Made by a program: the position numbers and the translations under genes. This document shows, one piece after another, positions 38,055 to 50,399 of a DNA stretch of 64,000 nucleotides; within the stretch, counting starts at the first letter, position 1; every line of letters begins with the position of its first letter. Origin of the DNA: Pristionchus mayeri (Eukaryota; Nematoda; Chromadorea; Rhabditida; Neodiplogasteridae); the NCBI GenBank assembly GCA_036245805.1, contig BTRK01000001.1, forward strand, positions 14,260,001 through 14,324,000, read 5' to 3'. The notes beneath the pieces are model-generated. The model had not been told where the DNA came from, ran no database searches, and saw only the letters and a program-made list of their open reading frames with translations.

Positions 38055-39740
38055 GAGAGCCTCTGGCTTGCTTAACGAACAATGGAGAGCTTCTGGTTTG
38101 TTTAACGAACAGTTGTGAGCGAATGGTTGCTTAACGAACAATGGTGAGCCTCTGGCTTGCTTAAGGAACAGTTGTGAGGGAATGGTTGCTTAACGAACAA
38201 TGGAGAGCCTCTGGCTTGCTTAACGAACCAGTTGTGAGCGAATGGTTGCTTAACGAACAATGGAGAGCTTCTGGCTTGCTTAACGAACAATGGAGAGCTT
38301 CTGGTTTGCTTAACGAACAGTTGTGAGCGAATGGTTGCTTAACGAACAATGGAGAGCCTCTGGCTTGCTTTACGAACAGTTGTGAGCGAATGGTTGCTTA
38401 ACGAACAATGGAGAGCTTCTGGCTTGCTTAACTAACAGTTGTGAGCGAATGGTTGCTTAACGAACAATGGAGAGCTTCTCGCTGCTTAACGAACAATTGA
38501 GAGCTTCTGGCTTGCTTAACGAACAGTTGTGAGCGAATGGTTGCTTAACGAACAATGGAGAGCTTCTCGCTGCTTAACGAACAATTGAGAGCTTCTGACT
38601 TGCTTAACGAACAGTTGTGAGCGAATGGTTGCTTAACGAACAATGGTGAGCCTCTGGCTTGCTTAAGGAACAATTGTGAGCGAATGGTTTCTTAACGAAC
38701 AATGGAGAGCCTCTGTCTTGCTTAACGAACAGTTGTGAGCGAATGGTTGCTTAACGAACAATGGAGAGCTTCTGGCTTGCTTAACGAACAGTTGTGAGGG
38801 AATGGTTACTTAACGAACAATGGAGAGCCTCTGGCTTGCTTAACGAACAATGGAGAGCTTCTGGTTTGCTTAACGAACAGTTGTGAGCGAATGGTTGCTT
38901 AACAAACAATGGAGAGCTTCTCGCTGCTTAACGAACAATGGAGATCTTCTGGCTTGCTTAACGAACAGTTGTGAGGGAATGGTTGCTTAACGAACAATGG
39001 AGAGCCTCTGGCTTGCTTAACGAACAATGGAGAGCTTCTGGTTTGCTTAACGAACAGTTGTGAGCGAATGGTTGCTTAACGAACAATGGTGAGCCTCTGG
39101 CTTGCTTAAGGAACAGTTGTGAGGGAATGGTTGCTTAACGAACAATGGAGAGCCTCTGGCTTGCTTAACGAACAATGGAGAGCTTCTGGTTTGCTTAACG
39201 AACAGTTGTGAGCGAATGGTTGCTTAACGAACAATGGAGAGCTTCTGGCTTGCTTAACTAACAGTTGTGAGCGAATGGTTGCTTAACGAACAATGGAGAG
39301 CTTCTCGCTGCTTAACGAACAATTGAGAGCTTCTGGCTTGCTTAACGAACAGTTGTGAGCGAATGGTTGCTTAACGAACAATGGAGAGCTTCTCGCTGCT
39401 TAACGAACAATTGAGAGCTTCTGACTTGCTTAACGAACAGTTGTGAGCGAATGGTTGCTTAACGAACAATGGTGAGCCTCTGGCTTGCTTAAGGAACAGT
39501 TGTGAGCGAATGGTTTCTTAACGAACAATGGAGAGCCTCTGGCTTGCTTAACGAACCAGTTGTGAGCGAATGGTTGCTTAACGAACAATGGAGAGCTTCT
39601 GGCTTGCTTAACGAACAATGGAGAGCTTCTGGTTTGCTTAACGAACAGTTGTGAGCGAATGGTTGCTTAACGAACAATGGAGAGCCTCTGGCTTGCTTAA
39701 CGAACAGTTGTGAGCGAATGGTTGCTTAACGAACAATGGA
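38055..39740. repeat. 1.7-kb block, copy 1 (others at 42425 and 44580)
   Basis: This matches 42425-44110 at an offset of 4370 bp. Shared rare alleles are GCTTTACGAACAG (38368/42738) and GGAGATCTTCTGG (38940/43310), the latter an AGATCT (BglII) site. A third copy at 44580-46265 has GGATATCTTCTGG instead. Confidence 0.83.
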
Positions 39741-41855
39741 GAGCTTCTCGCTGCTTAACGAACAATTGAGAGCTTCTGGCTTGCTTAACGAACAGTTGTG
39801 AGCGAATGGTTGCTTAACGAACAATGGAGAGCTTCTCGCTGCTTAACGAACAATTGAGAGCTTCTGACTTGCTTAACGAACAGTTGTGAGCGAATGGTTG
39901 CTTAACGAACAATGGTGAGCCTCTGGCTTGCTTAAGGAACAGTTGTGAGCGAATGGTTTCTTAACGAACAATGGAGAGCCTCTGTCTTGCTTAACGAACA
40001 GTTGTGAGCGAATGGTTGCTTAACGAACAATGGAGAGCTTCTGGCTTGCTTAACGAACAGTTGTGAGGGAATGGTTACTTAACGAACAATGGAGAGCCTC
40101 TGGCTTGCTAAACGAACAATGGAGAGCTTCTGGTTTGCTTAACGAACAGTTGTGAGCGAATGGTTGCTTAACAAACAATGGAGAGCTTCTCGCTGCTTAA
40201 CGAACAATGGAGAGCTTCTGGCTTGCTTAACGAACAGTTGTGAGGGAATGGTTGCTTAACGAACAATGGAGAGCCTCTGGCTTGCTTAACGAACAATGGA
40301 GAGCTTCTGGTTTGTTTAACGAACAGTTGTGAGCGAATGGTTGCTTAACGAACAATGGTGAGCCTCTGGCTTGCTTAAGGAACAGTTGTGAGGGAATGGT
40401 TGCTTAACGAACAATGGAGAGCCTCTGGCTTGCTTAACGAACAATGGAGAGCTTCTGGTTTGCTTAACGAACAGTTGTGAGCGAATGGTTGCTTAACGAA
40501 CAATGGTGAGCCTCTGGCTTGCTTAAGGAACAGTTGTGAGGGAATGGTTGCTTAACGAACAATGGAGAGCCTCTGGCTTGCTTAACGAACAATGGAGAGC
40601 TTCTGGTTTGCTTAACGAACAGTTGTGAGCGAATGGTTGCTTAACGAACAATGGAGAGCTTCTGGCTTGCTTAACTAACAGTTGTGAGCGAATGGTTGCT
40701 TAACGAACAATGGAGAGCTTCTCGCTGCTTAACGAACAATTGAGAGCTTCTGGCTTGCTTAACGAACAGTTGTGAGCGAATGGTTGCTTAACGAACAATG
40801 GAGAGCTTCTCGCTGCTTAACGAACAATTGAGAGCTTCTGACTTGCTTAACGAACAGTTGTGAGCGAATGGTTGCTTAACGAACAATGGTGAGCCTCTGG
40901 CTTGCTTAAGGAACAGTTGTGAGCGAATGGTTTCTTAACGAACAATGGAGAGCCTCTGGCTTGCTTAACGAACCAGTTGTGAGCGAATGGTTGCTTAACG
41001 AACAATGGAGAGCTTCTGGCTTGCTTAACGAACAATGGAGAGCTTCTGGTTTGCTTAACGAACAGTTGTGAGCGAATGGTTGCTTAACGAACAATGGAGA
41101 GCCTCTGGCTTGCTTAACGAACAGTTGTGAGCGAATGGTTGCTTAACGAACAATGGAGAGCTTCTCGCTGCTTAACGAACAATTGAGAGCTTCTGGCTTG
41201 CTTAACGAACAGTTGTGAGCGAATGGTTGCTTAACGAACAATGGAGAGCTTCTCGCTGCTTAACGAACAATTGAGAGCTTCTGACTTGCTTAACGAACAG
41301 TTGTGAGCGAATGGTTGCTTAACGAACAATGGTGAGCCTCTGGCTTGCTTAAGGAACAGTTGTGAGCGAATGGTTTCTTAACGAACAATGGAGAGCCTCT
41401 GTCTTGCTTAACGAACAGTTGTGAGCGAATGGTTGCTTAACGAACAATGGAGAGCTTCTGGCTTGCTTAACGAACAGTTGTGAGGGAATGGTTACTTAAC
41501 GAACAATGGAGAGCCTCTGGCTTGCTAAACGAACAATGGAGAGCTTCTGGTTTGCTTAACGAACAGTTGTGAGCGAATGGTTGCTTAACAAACAATGGAG
41601 AGCTTCTCGCTGCTTAACGAACAATGGAGAGCTTCTGGCTTGCTTAACGAACAGTTGTGAGGGAATGGTTGCTTAACGAACAATGGAGAGCCTCTGGCTT
41701 GCTTAACGAACAATGGAGAGCTTCTGGTTTGTTTAACGAACAGTTGTGAGCGAATGGTTGCTTAACGAACAATGGTGAGCCTCTGGCTTGCTTAAGGAAC
41801 AGTTGTGAGGGAATGGTTGCTTAACGAACAATGGAGAGCCTCTGGCTTGCTTAAC
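38970..41855. repeat. 1417-bp tandem pair
   Basis: Copies run from about 38970 and 40387. Matches were sampled at 39001/40418, 39061/40478, 39181/40598, 39740/41157 and 40321/41738. Homology stops near 40438/41855, where a type A monomer is replaced by GAACCAGTTG. This pair overlaps the right part of the 1.7-kb block. Confidence 0.8.
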
Positions 41856-42424
41856 GAACCAGTTGTGAGCGAATGGTTGCTTAACGAACAATGGAGAGCT
41901 TCTGGCTTGCTTAACGAACAATGGAGAGCTTCTGGTTTGCTTAACGAACAGTTGTGAGCGAATGGTTGCTTAACGAACAATGGAGAGCCTCTGGCTTGCT
42001 TTACGAACAGTTGTGAGCGAATGGTTGCTTAACGAACAATGGAGAGCTTCTGGCTTGCTTAACTAACAGTTGTGAGCGAATGGTTGCTTAACGAACAATG
42101 GAGAGCTTCTCGCTGCTTAACGAACAATTGAGAGCTTCTGGCTTGCTTAACGAACAGTTGTGAGCGAATGGTTGCTTAACGAACAATGGAGAGCTTCTGG
42201 CTTGCTTAACGAACAGTTGTGAGGGAATGGTTACTTAACGAACAATGGAGAGCCTCTGGCTTGCTAAACGAACAATGGAGAGCTTCTGGTTTGCTTAACG
42301 AACAGTTGTGAGCGAATGGTTGCTTAACAAACAATGGAGAGCTTCTCGCTGCTTAACGAACAATGGAGAGCTTCTGGCTTGCTTAACGAACAGTTGTGAG
42401 GGAATGGTTGCTTAACGAACAATG

Positions 42425-44579
42425 GAGAGCCTCTGGCTTGCTTAACGAACAATGGAGAGCTTCTGGTTTGTTTAACGAACAGTTGTGAGCGAATGGTTGC
42501 TTAACGAACAATGGTGAGCCTCTGGCTTGCTTAAGGAACAGTTGTGAGGGAATGGTTGCTTAACGAACAATGGAGAGCCTCTGGCTTGCTTAACGAACCA
42601 GTTGTGAGCGAATGGTTGCTTAACGAACAATGGAGAGCTTCTGGCTTGCTTAACGAACAATGGAGAGCTTCTGGTTTGCTTAACGAACAGTTGTGAGCGA
42701 ATGGTTGCTTAACGAACAATGGAGAGCCTCTGGCTTGCTTTACGAACAGTTGTGAGCGAATGGTTGCTTAACGAACAATGGAGAGCTTCTGGCTTGCTTA
42801 ACTAACAGTTGTGAGCGAATGGTTGCTTAACGAACAATGGAGAGCTTCTCGCTGCTTAACGAACAATTGAGAGCTTCTGGCTTGCTTAACGAACAGTTGT
42901 GAGCGAATGGTTGCTTAACGAACAATGGAGAGCTTCTCGCTGCTTAACGAACAATTGAGAGCTTCTGACTTGCTTAACGAACAGTTGTGAGCGAATGGTT
43001 GCTTAACGAACAATGGTGAGCCTCTGGCTTGCTTAAGGAACAATTGTGAGCGAATGGTTTCTTAACGAACAATGGAGAGCCTCTGTCTTGCTTAACGAAC
43101 AGTTGTGAGCGAATGGTTGCTTAACGAACAATGGAGAGCTTCTGGCTTGCTTAACGAACAGTTGTGAGGGAATGGTTACTTAACGAACAATGGAGAGCCT
43201 CTGGCTTGCTTAACGAACAATGGAGAGCTTCTGGTTTGCTTAACGAACAGTTGTGAGCGAATGGCTGCTTAACAAACAATGGAGAGCTTCTCGCTGCTTA
43301 ACGAACAATGGAGATCTTCTGGCTTGCTTAACGAACAGTTGTGAGGGAATGGTTGCTTAACGAACAATGGAGAGCCTCTGGCTTGCTTAACGAACAATGG
43401 AGAGCTTCTGGTTTGCTTAACGAACAGTTGTGAGCGAATGGTTGCTTAACGAACAATGGTGAGCCTCTGGCTTGCTTAAGGAACAGTTGTGAGGGAATGG
43501 TTGCTTAACGAACAATGGAGAGCCTCTGGCTTGCTTAACGAACAATGGAGAGCTTCTGGTTTGCTTAACGAACAGTTGTGAGCGAATGGTTGCTTAACGA
43601 ACAATGGAGAGCTTCTGGCTTGCTTAACTAACAGTTGTGAGCGAATGGTTGCTTAACGAACAATGGAGAGCTTCTCGCTGCTTAACGAACAATTGAGAGC
43701 TTCTGGCTTGCTTAACGAACAGTTGTGAGCGAATGGTTGCTTAACGAACAATGGAGAGCTTCTCGCTGCTTAACGAACAATTGAGAGCTTCTGACTTGCT
43801 TAACGAACAGTTGTGAGCGAATGGTTGCTTAACGAACAATGGTGAGCCTCTGGCTTGCTTAAGGAACAGTTGTGAGCGAATGGTTTCTTAACGAACAATG
43901 GAGAGCCTCTGGCTTGCTTAACGAACCAGTTGTGAGCGAATGGTTGCTTAACGAACAATGGAGAGCTTCTGGCTTGCTTAACGAACAATGGAGAGCTTCT
44001 GGTTTGCTTAACGAACAGTTGTGAGCGAATGGTTGCTTAACGAACAATGGAGAGCCTCTGGCTTGCTTAACGAACAGTTGTGAGCGAATGGTTGCTTAAC
44101 GAACAATGGAGAGCTTCTGGCTTGCTTAACTAACAGTTGTGAGCGAATGGTTGCTTAACGAACAATGGAGAGCTTCTCGCTGCTTAACGAACAATTGAGA
44201 GCTTCTGGCTTGCTTAACGAACAGTTGTGAGCGAATGGTTGCTTAACGAACAATGGAGAGCTTCTCGCTGCTTAACGAACAATTGAGAGCTTCTGACTTG
44301 CTTAACGAACAGTTGTGAGCGAATGGTTGCTTAACGAACAATGGTGAGCCTCTGGCTTGCTTAAGGAACAATTGTGAGCGAATGGTTTCTTAACGAACAA
44401 TGGAGAGCCTCTGTCTTGCTTAACGAACAGTTGTGAGCGAATGGTTGCTTAACGAACAATGGAGAGCTTCTGGCTTGCTTAACGAACAGTTGTGAGCGAA
44501 TGGTTGCTTAACGAACAATGGAGAGCTTCTGGCTTGCTTAACTAACAGTTGTGAGCGAATGGTTGCTTAACGAACAATG
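42425..44579. repeat. 2155-bp tandem duplication, copy 1
   Basis: This is offset 2155 bp from copy 2, checked at the GCTTTACGAAC core (42740/44895), at GGAGATCTTC versus GGATATCTTC (43311/45466), and at ATGGCTGCTTAAC (about 43261/45416). Its first 1.7 kb is the second copy of 38055-39740. The GCTTTACGAAC allele also occurs once outside these copies, at 42001. Confidence 0.85.
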
Positions 44580-46565
44580 GAGAGCCTCTGGCTTGCTTAA
44601 CGAACAATGGAGAGCTTCTGGTTTGTTTAACGAACAGTTGTGAGCGAATGGTTGCTTAACGAACAATGGTGAGCCTCTGGCTTGCTTAAGGAACAGTTGT
44701 GAGGGAATGGTTGCTTAACGAACAATGGAGAGCCTCTGGCTTGCTTAACGAACCAGTTGTGAGCGAATGGTTGCTTAACGAACAATGGAGAGCTTCTGGC
44801 TTGCTTAACGAACAATGGAGAGCTTCTGGTTTGCTTAACGAACAGTTGTGAGCGAATGGTTGCTTAACGAACAATGGAGAGCCTCTGGCTTGCTTTACGA
44901 ACAGTTGTGAGCGAATGGTTGCTTAACGAACAATGGAGAGCTTCTGGCTTGCTTAACTAACAGTTGTGAGCGAATGGTTGCTTAACGAACAATGGAGAGC
45001 TTCTCGCTGCTTAACGAACAATTGAGAGCTTCTGGCTTGCTTAACGAACAGTTGTGAGCGAATGGTTGCTTAACGAACAATGGAGAGCTTCTCGCTGCTT
45101 AACGAACAATTGAGAGCTTCTGACTTGCTTAACGAACAGTTGTGAGCGAATGGTTGCTTAACGAACAATGGTGAGCCTCTGGCTTGCTTAAGGAACAATT
45201 GTGAGCGAATGGTTTCTTAACGAACAATGGAGAGCCTCTGTCTTGCTTAACGAACAGTTGTGAGCGAATGGTTGCTTAACGAACAATGGAGAGCTTCTGG
45301 CTTGCTTAACGAACAGTTGTGAGGGAATGGTTACTTAACGAACAATGGAGAGCCTCTGGCTTGCTTAACGAACAATGGAGAGCTTCTGGTTTGCTTAACG
45401 AACAGTTGTGAGCGAATGGCTGCTTAACAAACAATGGAGAGCTTCTCGCTGCTTAACGAACAATGGATATCTTCTGGCTTGCTTAACGAACAGTTGTGAG
45501 GAAATGGTTGCTTAACGAACAATGGAGAGCCTCTGGCTTGCTTAACGAACAATGGAGAGCTTCTGGTTTGCTTAACGAACAGTTGTGAGCGAATGGTTGC
45601 TTAACGAACAATGGTGAGCCTCTGGCTTGCTTAAGGAACAGTTGTGAGGGAATGGTTGCTTAACGAACAATGGAGAGCCTCTGGCTTGCTTAACGAACAA
45701 TGGAGAGCTTCTGGTTTGCTTAACGAACAGTTGTGAGCGAATGGTTGCTTAACGAACAATGGAGAGCTTCTGGCTTGCTTAACTAACAGTTGTGAGCGAA
45801 TGGTTGCTTAACGAACAATGGAGAGCTTCTCGCTGCTTAACGAACAATTGAGAGCTTCTGGCTTGCTTAACGAACAGTTGTGAGCGAATGGTTGCTTAAC
45901 GAACAATGGAGAGCTTCTCGCTGCTTAACGAACAATTGAGAGCTTCTGACTTGCTTAACGAACAGTTGTGAGCGAATGGTTGCTTAACGAACAATGGTGA
46001 GCCTCTGGCTTGCTTAAGGAACAGTTGTGAGCGAATGGTTTCTTAACGAACAATGGAGAGCCTCTGGCTTGCTTAACGAACCAGTTGTGAGCGAATGGTT
46101 GCTTAACGAACAATGGAGAGCTTCTGGCTTGCTTAACGAACAATGGAGAGCTTCTGGTTTGCTTAACGAACAGTTGTGAGCGAATGGTTGCTTAACGAAC
46201 AATGGAGAGCTTCTGGCTTGCTTAACGAACAGTTGTGAGCGAATGGTTGCTTAACGAACAATGGAGAGCTTCTGGCTTGCTTAACTAACAGTTGTGAGCG
46301 AATGGTTGCTTAACGAACAATGGAGAGCTTCTCGCTGCTTAACGAACAATTGAGAGCTTCTGGCTTGCTTAACGAACAGTTGTGAGCGAATGGTTGCTTA
46401 ACGAACAATGGAGAGCTTCTCGCTGCTTAACGAACAATTGAGAGCTTCTGACTTGCTTAACGAACAGTTGTGAGCGAATGGTTGCTTAACGAACAATGGT
46501 GAGCCTCTGGCTTGCTTAAGGAACAGTTGTGAGCGAATGGTTTCTTAACGAACAATGGAGAGCCT
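44580..46565. repeat. 2155-bp tandem duplication, copy 2
   Basis: This follows copy 1 directly and remains homologous to about 46565, where copy 1 has CCTCTGTCTT and this copy has CCTCTGGCTT followed by GAACCAGTTG. Private changes are GGATATCTTC (a GATATC site) near 45466 and GAGGAAATGG near 45498. Confidence 0.84.
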
Positions 46566-49500
46566 CTGGCTTGCTTAACGAACCAGTTGTGAGCGAATGG
46601 TTGCTTAACGAACAATGGAGAGCTTCTGGCTTGCTTAACGAACAGTTGTGAGCGAATGGTTGCTTAACGAACAATGGAGAGCTTCTGGCTTGCTTAACTA
46701 ACAGTTGTGAGCGAATGGTTGCTTAACGAACAGTTGTGAGCGAATGGTTGCTTAACGAACAATGGAGAGCTTCTCGCTGCTTAACGAACAATTGAGAGCT
46801 TCTGACTTGCTTAACGAACAGTTGTGAGCGAATGGTTGCTTAACGAACAATGGTGAGCCTCTGGCTTGCTTAAGGAACAGTTGTGAGCGAATGGTTTCTT
46901 AACGAACAATGGAGAGCCTCTGGCTTGCTTAACGAACCAGTTGTGAGCGAATGGTTGCTTAACGAACAATGGAGAGCTTCTGGCTTGCTTAACGAACAAT
47001 GGAGAGCTTCTGGTTTGCTTAACGAACAGTTGTGAGCGAATGGTTGCTTAACGAACAATGGAGAGCCTCTGGCTTGCTTAACGAACAGTTGTGAGCGAAT
47101 GGTTGCTTAACGAACAATGGAGAGCTTCTGGCTTGCTTAACTAACAGTTGTGAGCGAATGGTTGCTTAACGAACAATGGAGAGCTTCTCGCTGCTTAACG
47201 AACAATTGAGAGCTTCTGGCTTGCTTAACGAACAGTTGTGAGCGAATGGTTGCTTAACGAACAATGGAGAGCTTCTCGCTGCTTAACGAACAATTGAGAG
47301 CTTCTGACTTGCTTAACGAACAGTTGTGAGCGAATGGTTGCTTAACGAACAATGGTGAGCCTCTGGCTTGCTTAAGGAACAATTGTGAGCGAATGGTTTC
47401 TTAACGAACAATGGAGAGCCTCTGTCTTGCTTAACGAACAGTTGTGAGCGAATGGTTGCTTAACGAACAATGGAGAGCTTCTGGCTTGCTTAACGAACAG
47501 TTGTGAGCGAATGGTTGCTTAACGAACAATGGAGAGCTTCTGGCTTGCTTAACTAACAGTTGTGAGCGAATGGTTGCTTAACGAACAATGGAGAGCTTCT
47601 CGCTGCTTAACGAACAATTGAGAGCTTCTGGCTTGCTTAACGAACAGTTGTGAGCGAATGGTTGCTTAACGAACAATGGAGAGCTTCTCGCTGCTTAACG
47701 AACAATTGAGAGCTTCTGACTTGCTTAACGAACAGTTGTGAGCGAATGGTTGCTTAACGAACAATGGTGAGCCTCTGGCTTGCTTAAGGAACAGTTGTGA
47801 GCGAATGGTTTCTTAACGAACAATGGAGAGCCTCTGGCTTGCTTAACGAACCAGTTGTGAGCGAATGGTTGCTTAACGAACAATGGAGAGCTTCTGGCTT
47901 GCTTAACTAACAGTTGTGAGCGAATGGTTGCTTAACGAACAATGGAGAGCTTCTCGCTGCTTAACGAACAATTGAGAGCTTCTGGCTTGCTTAACGAACA
48001 GTTGTGAGCGAATGGTTGCTTAACGAACAATGGAGAGCTTCTCGCTGCTTAACGAACAATTGAGAGCTTCTGACTTGCTTAACGAACAGTTGTGAGCGAA
48101 TGGTTGCTTAACGAACAATGGTGAGCCTCTGGCTTGCTTAAGGAACAGTTGTGAGCGAATGGTTTCTTAACGAACAATGGAGAGCCTCTGGCTTGCTTAA
48201 CGAACCAGTTGTGAGCGAATGGTTGCTTAACGAACAATGGAGAGCTTCTGGCTTGCTTAACGAACAATGGAGAGCTTCTGGTTTGCTTAACGAACAGTTG
48301 TGAGCGAATGGTTGCTTAACGAACAATGGTGAGCCTCTGGCTTGCTTAAGGAACAGTTGTGAGGGAATGGTTGCTTAACGAACAATGGAGAGCCTCTGGC
48401 TTGCTTAACGAACCAGTTGTGAGCGAATGGTTGCTTAACGAACAATGGAGAGCTTCTGGCTTGCTTAACGAACAGTTGTGAGCGAATGGTTGCTTAACGA
48501 ACAATGGAGAGCTTCTCGCTGCTTAACGAACAATTGAGAGCTTCTGGCTTGCTTAACGAACAGTTGTGAGCGAATGGTTGCTTAACAAACAATGGAGAGC
48601 TTCTCGCTGCTTAACGAACAATTGAGAGCTTCTGGCTTGCTTAAGGAACAGTTGTGAGCGAATGGTTTCTTAACGAACAATGGAGAGCCTCTGTCTTGCT
48701 TAACGAACAGTTGTGAGCGAATGGTTACTTAACGAACAATGGAGAGCCTCTGGCTTGCTTAACGAACAATGGAGAGCTTCTGGTTTGCTTAACGAACAGT
48801 TGTGAGCGAATGGTTGCTTAACAAACAATGGAGAGCTTCTCGCTGCTTAACGAACAATGGAGAGCTTCTGGCTTGCTTAACGAACAGTTGTGAGCGAATG
48901 GTTGCTTAACGAACAATGGAGAGCTTCTGGCTTGCTTAACGAACAGTTGTGAGCGAATGGTTGCTTAACGAACAATGGAGAGCCTATGGCTTGCTTAACG
49001 AACCAGTTGTGAGCGAATGGTTGCTTAACGAACAATGGAGAGCTTCTGGCTTGCTTAACGAACAATGGAGAGCTTCTGGTTTGCTTAACGAACAGTTGTG
49101 AGCGAATGGTTGCTTAACGAACAATGGAGAGCCTCTGGCTTGCTTAACGAACAGTTGTGAGCGAATGGTTGCTTAACGAACAATGGAGAGCTTCTGGCTT
49201 GCTTAACTAACAGTTGTGAGCGAATGGTTGCTTAACGAACAATGGAGAGCTTCTCGCTGCTTAACGAACAATTGAGAGCTTCTGGCTTGCTTAACGAACA
49301 ATGGAGAGCTTCTGGTTTGCTTAACGAACAGTTGTGAGCGAATGGTTGCTTAACGAACAATGGAGAGCTTCTGGCTTGCTTAACTAACAGTTGTGAGCGA
49401 ATGGTTGCTTAACGAACAATGGAGAGCTTCTCGCTGCTTAACGAACAATTGAGAGCTTCTGGCTTGCTTAACGAACAGTTGTGAGCGAATGGTTGCTTAA

Positions 49501-50399
49501 CGAACAATGGAGAGCTTCTCGCTGCTTAACGAACAATTGAGAGCTTCTGACTTGCTTAACGAACAGTTGTGAGCGAATGGTTGCTTAACGAACAATGGTG
49601 AGCCTCTGGCTTGCTTAAGGAACAGTTGTGAGCGAATGGTTTCTTAACGAACAATGGAGAGCCTCTGTCTTGCTTAACGAACAGTTGTGAGCGAATGGTT
49701 GCTTAACGAACAATGGAGAGCTTCTGGCTTGCTTAACGAACAGTTGTGAGGGAATGGTTACTTAACGAACAATGGAGAGCCTCTGGCTTGCTTAACAAAC
49801 AATGGAGAGCTTCTCGCTGCTTAACGAACAATGGAGAGCTTCTGGCTTGCTTAACGAACAGTTGTGAGCGAATGGTTGCTTAACGAACAATGGTGAGCCT
49901 CTGGCTTGCTTAAGGAACAGTTGTGAGGGAATGGTTGCTTAACGAACAATGGAGAGCCTCTGGCTTGCTTAACGAACCAGTTGTGAGCGAATGGTTGCTT
50001 AACGAACAATGGAGAGCTTCTGGCTTGCTTAACGAACAATGGAGAGCTTCTGGTTTGCTTAACGAACAGTTGTGAGCGAATGGTTGCTTAACGAACAATG
50101 GAGAGCTTCTCGCTGCTTAACGAACAATTGAGAGCTTCTGGCTTGCTTAACGAACAGTTGTGAGCGAATGGTTGCTTAACGAACAATGGAGAGCTTCTCG
50201 CTGCTTAACGAACAATTGAGAGCTTCTGACTTGCTTAACGAACAGTTGTGAGCGAATGGTTGCTTAACGAACAATGGTGAGCCTCTGGCTTGCTTAAGGA
50301 ACAATTCTGAGCGAATGGTTTCTTAACGAACAATGGAGAGCCTCTGTCTTGCTTAACGAACAGTTGTGAGCGAATGGTTGCTTAACGAACAATGGAGAG
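46566..50399. repeat. Mosaic region of right-half subfamily monomers
   Basis: A cluster of GGTTTCTTAAC followed by GAACCAGTTG occurs repeatedly, with clear copies around 46811 and 48079 (offset 1268 bp) and 45955/46811 (offset 856 bp). Two type B monomers in a row lie near 46701-46760. One-off alleles include GCCTATGGC near 48982 and GAATCTTTACTT near 50432. Nothing other than monomers was seen. Confidence 0.78.
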
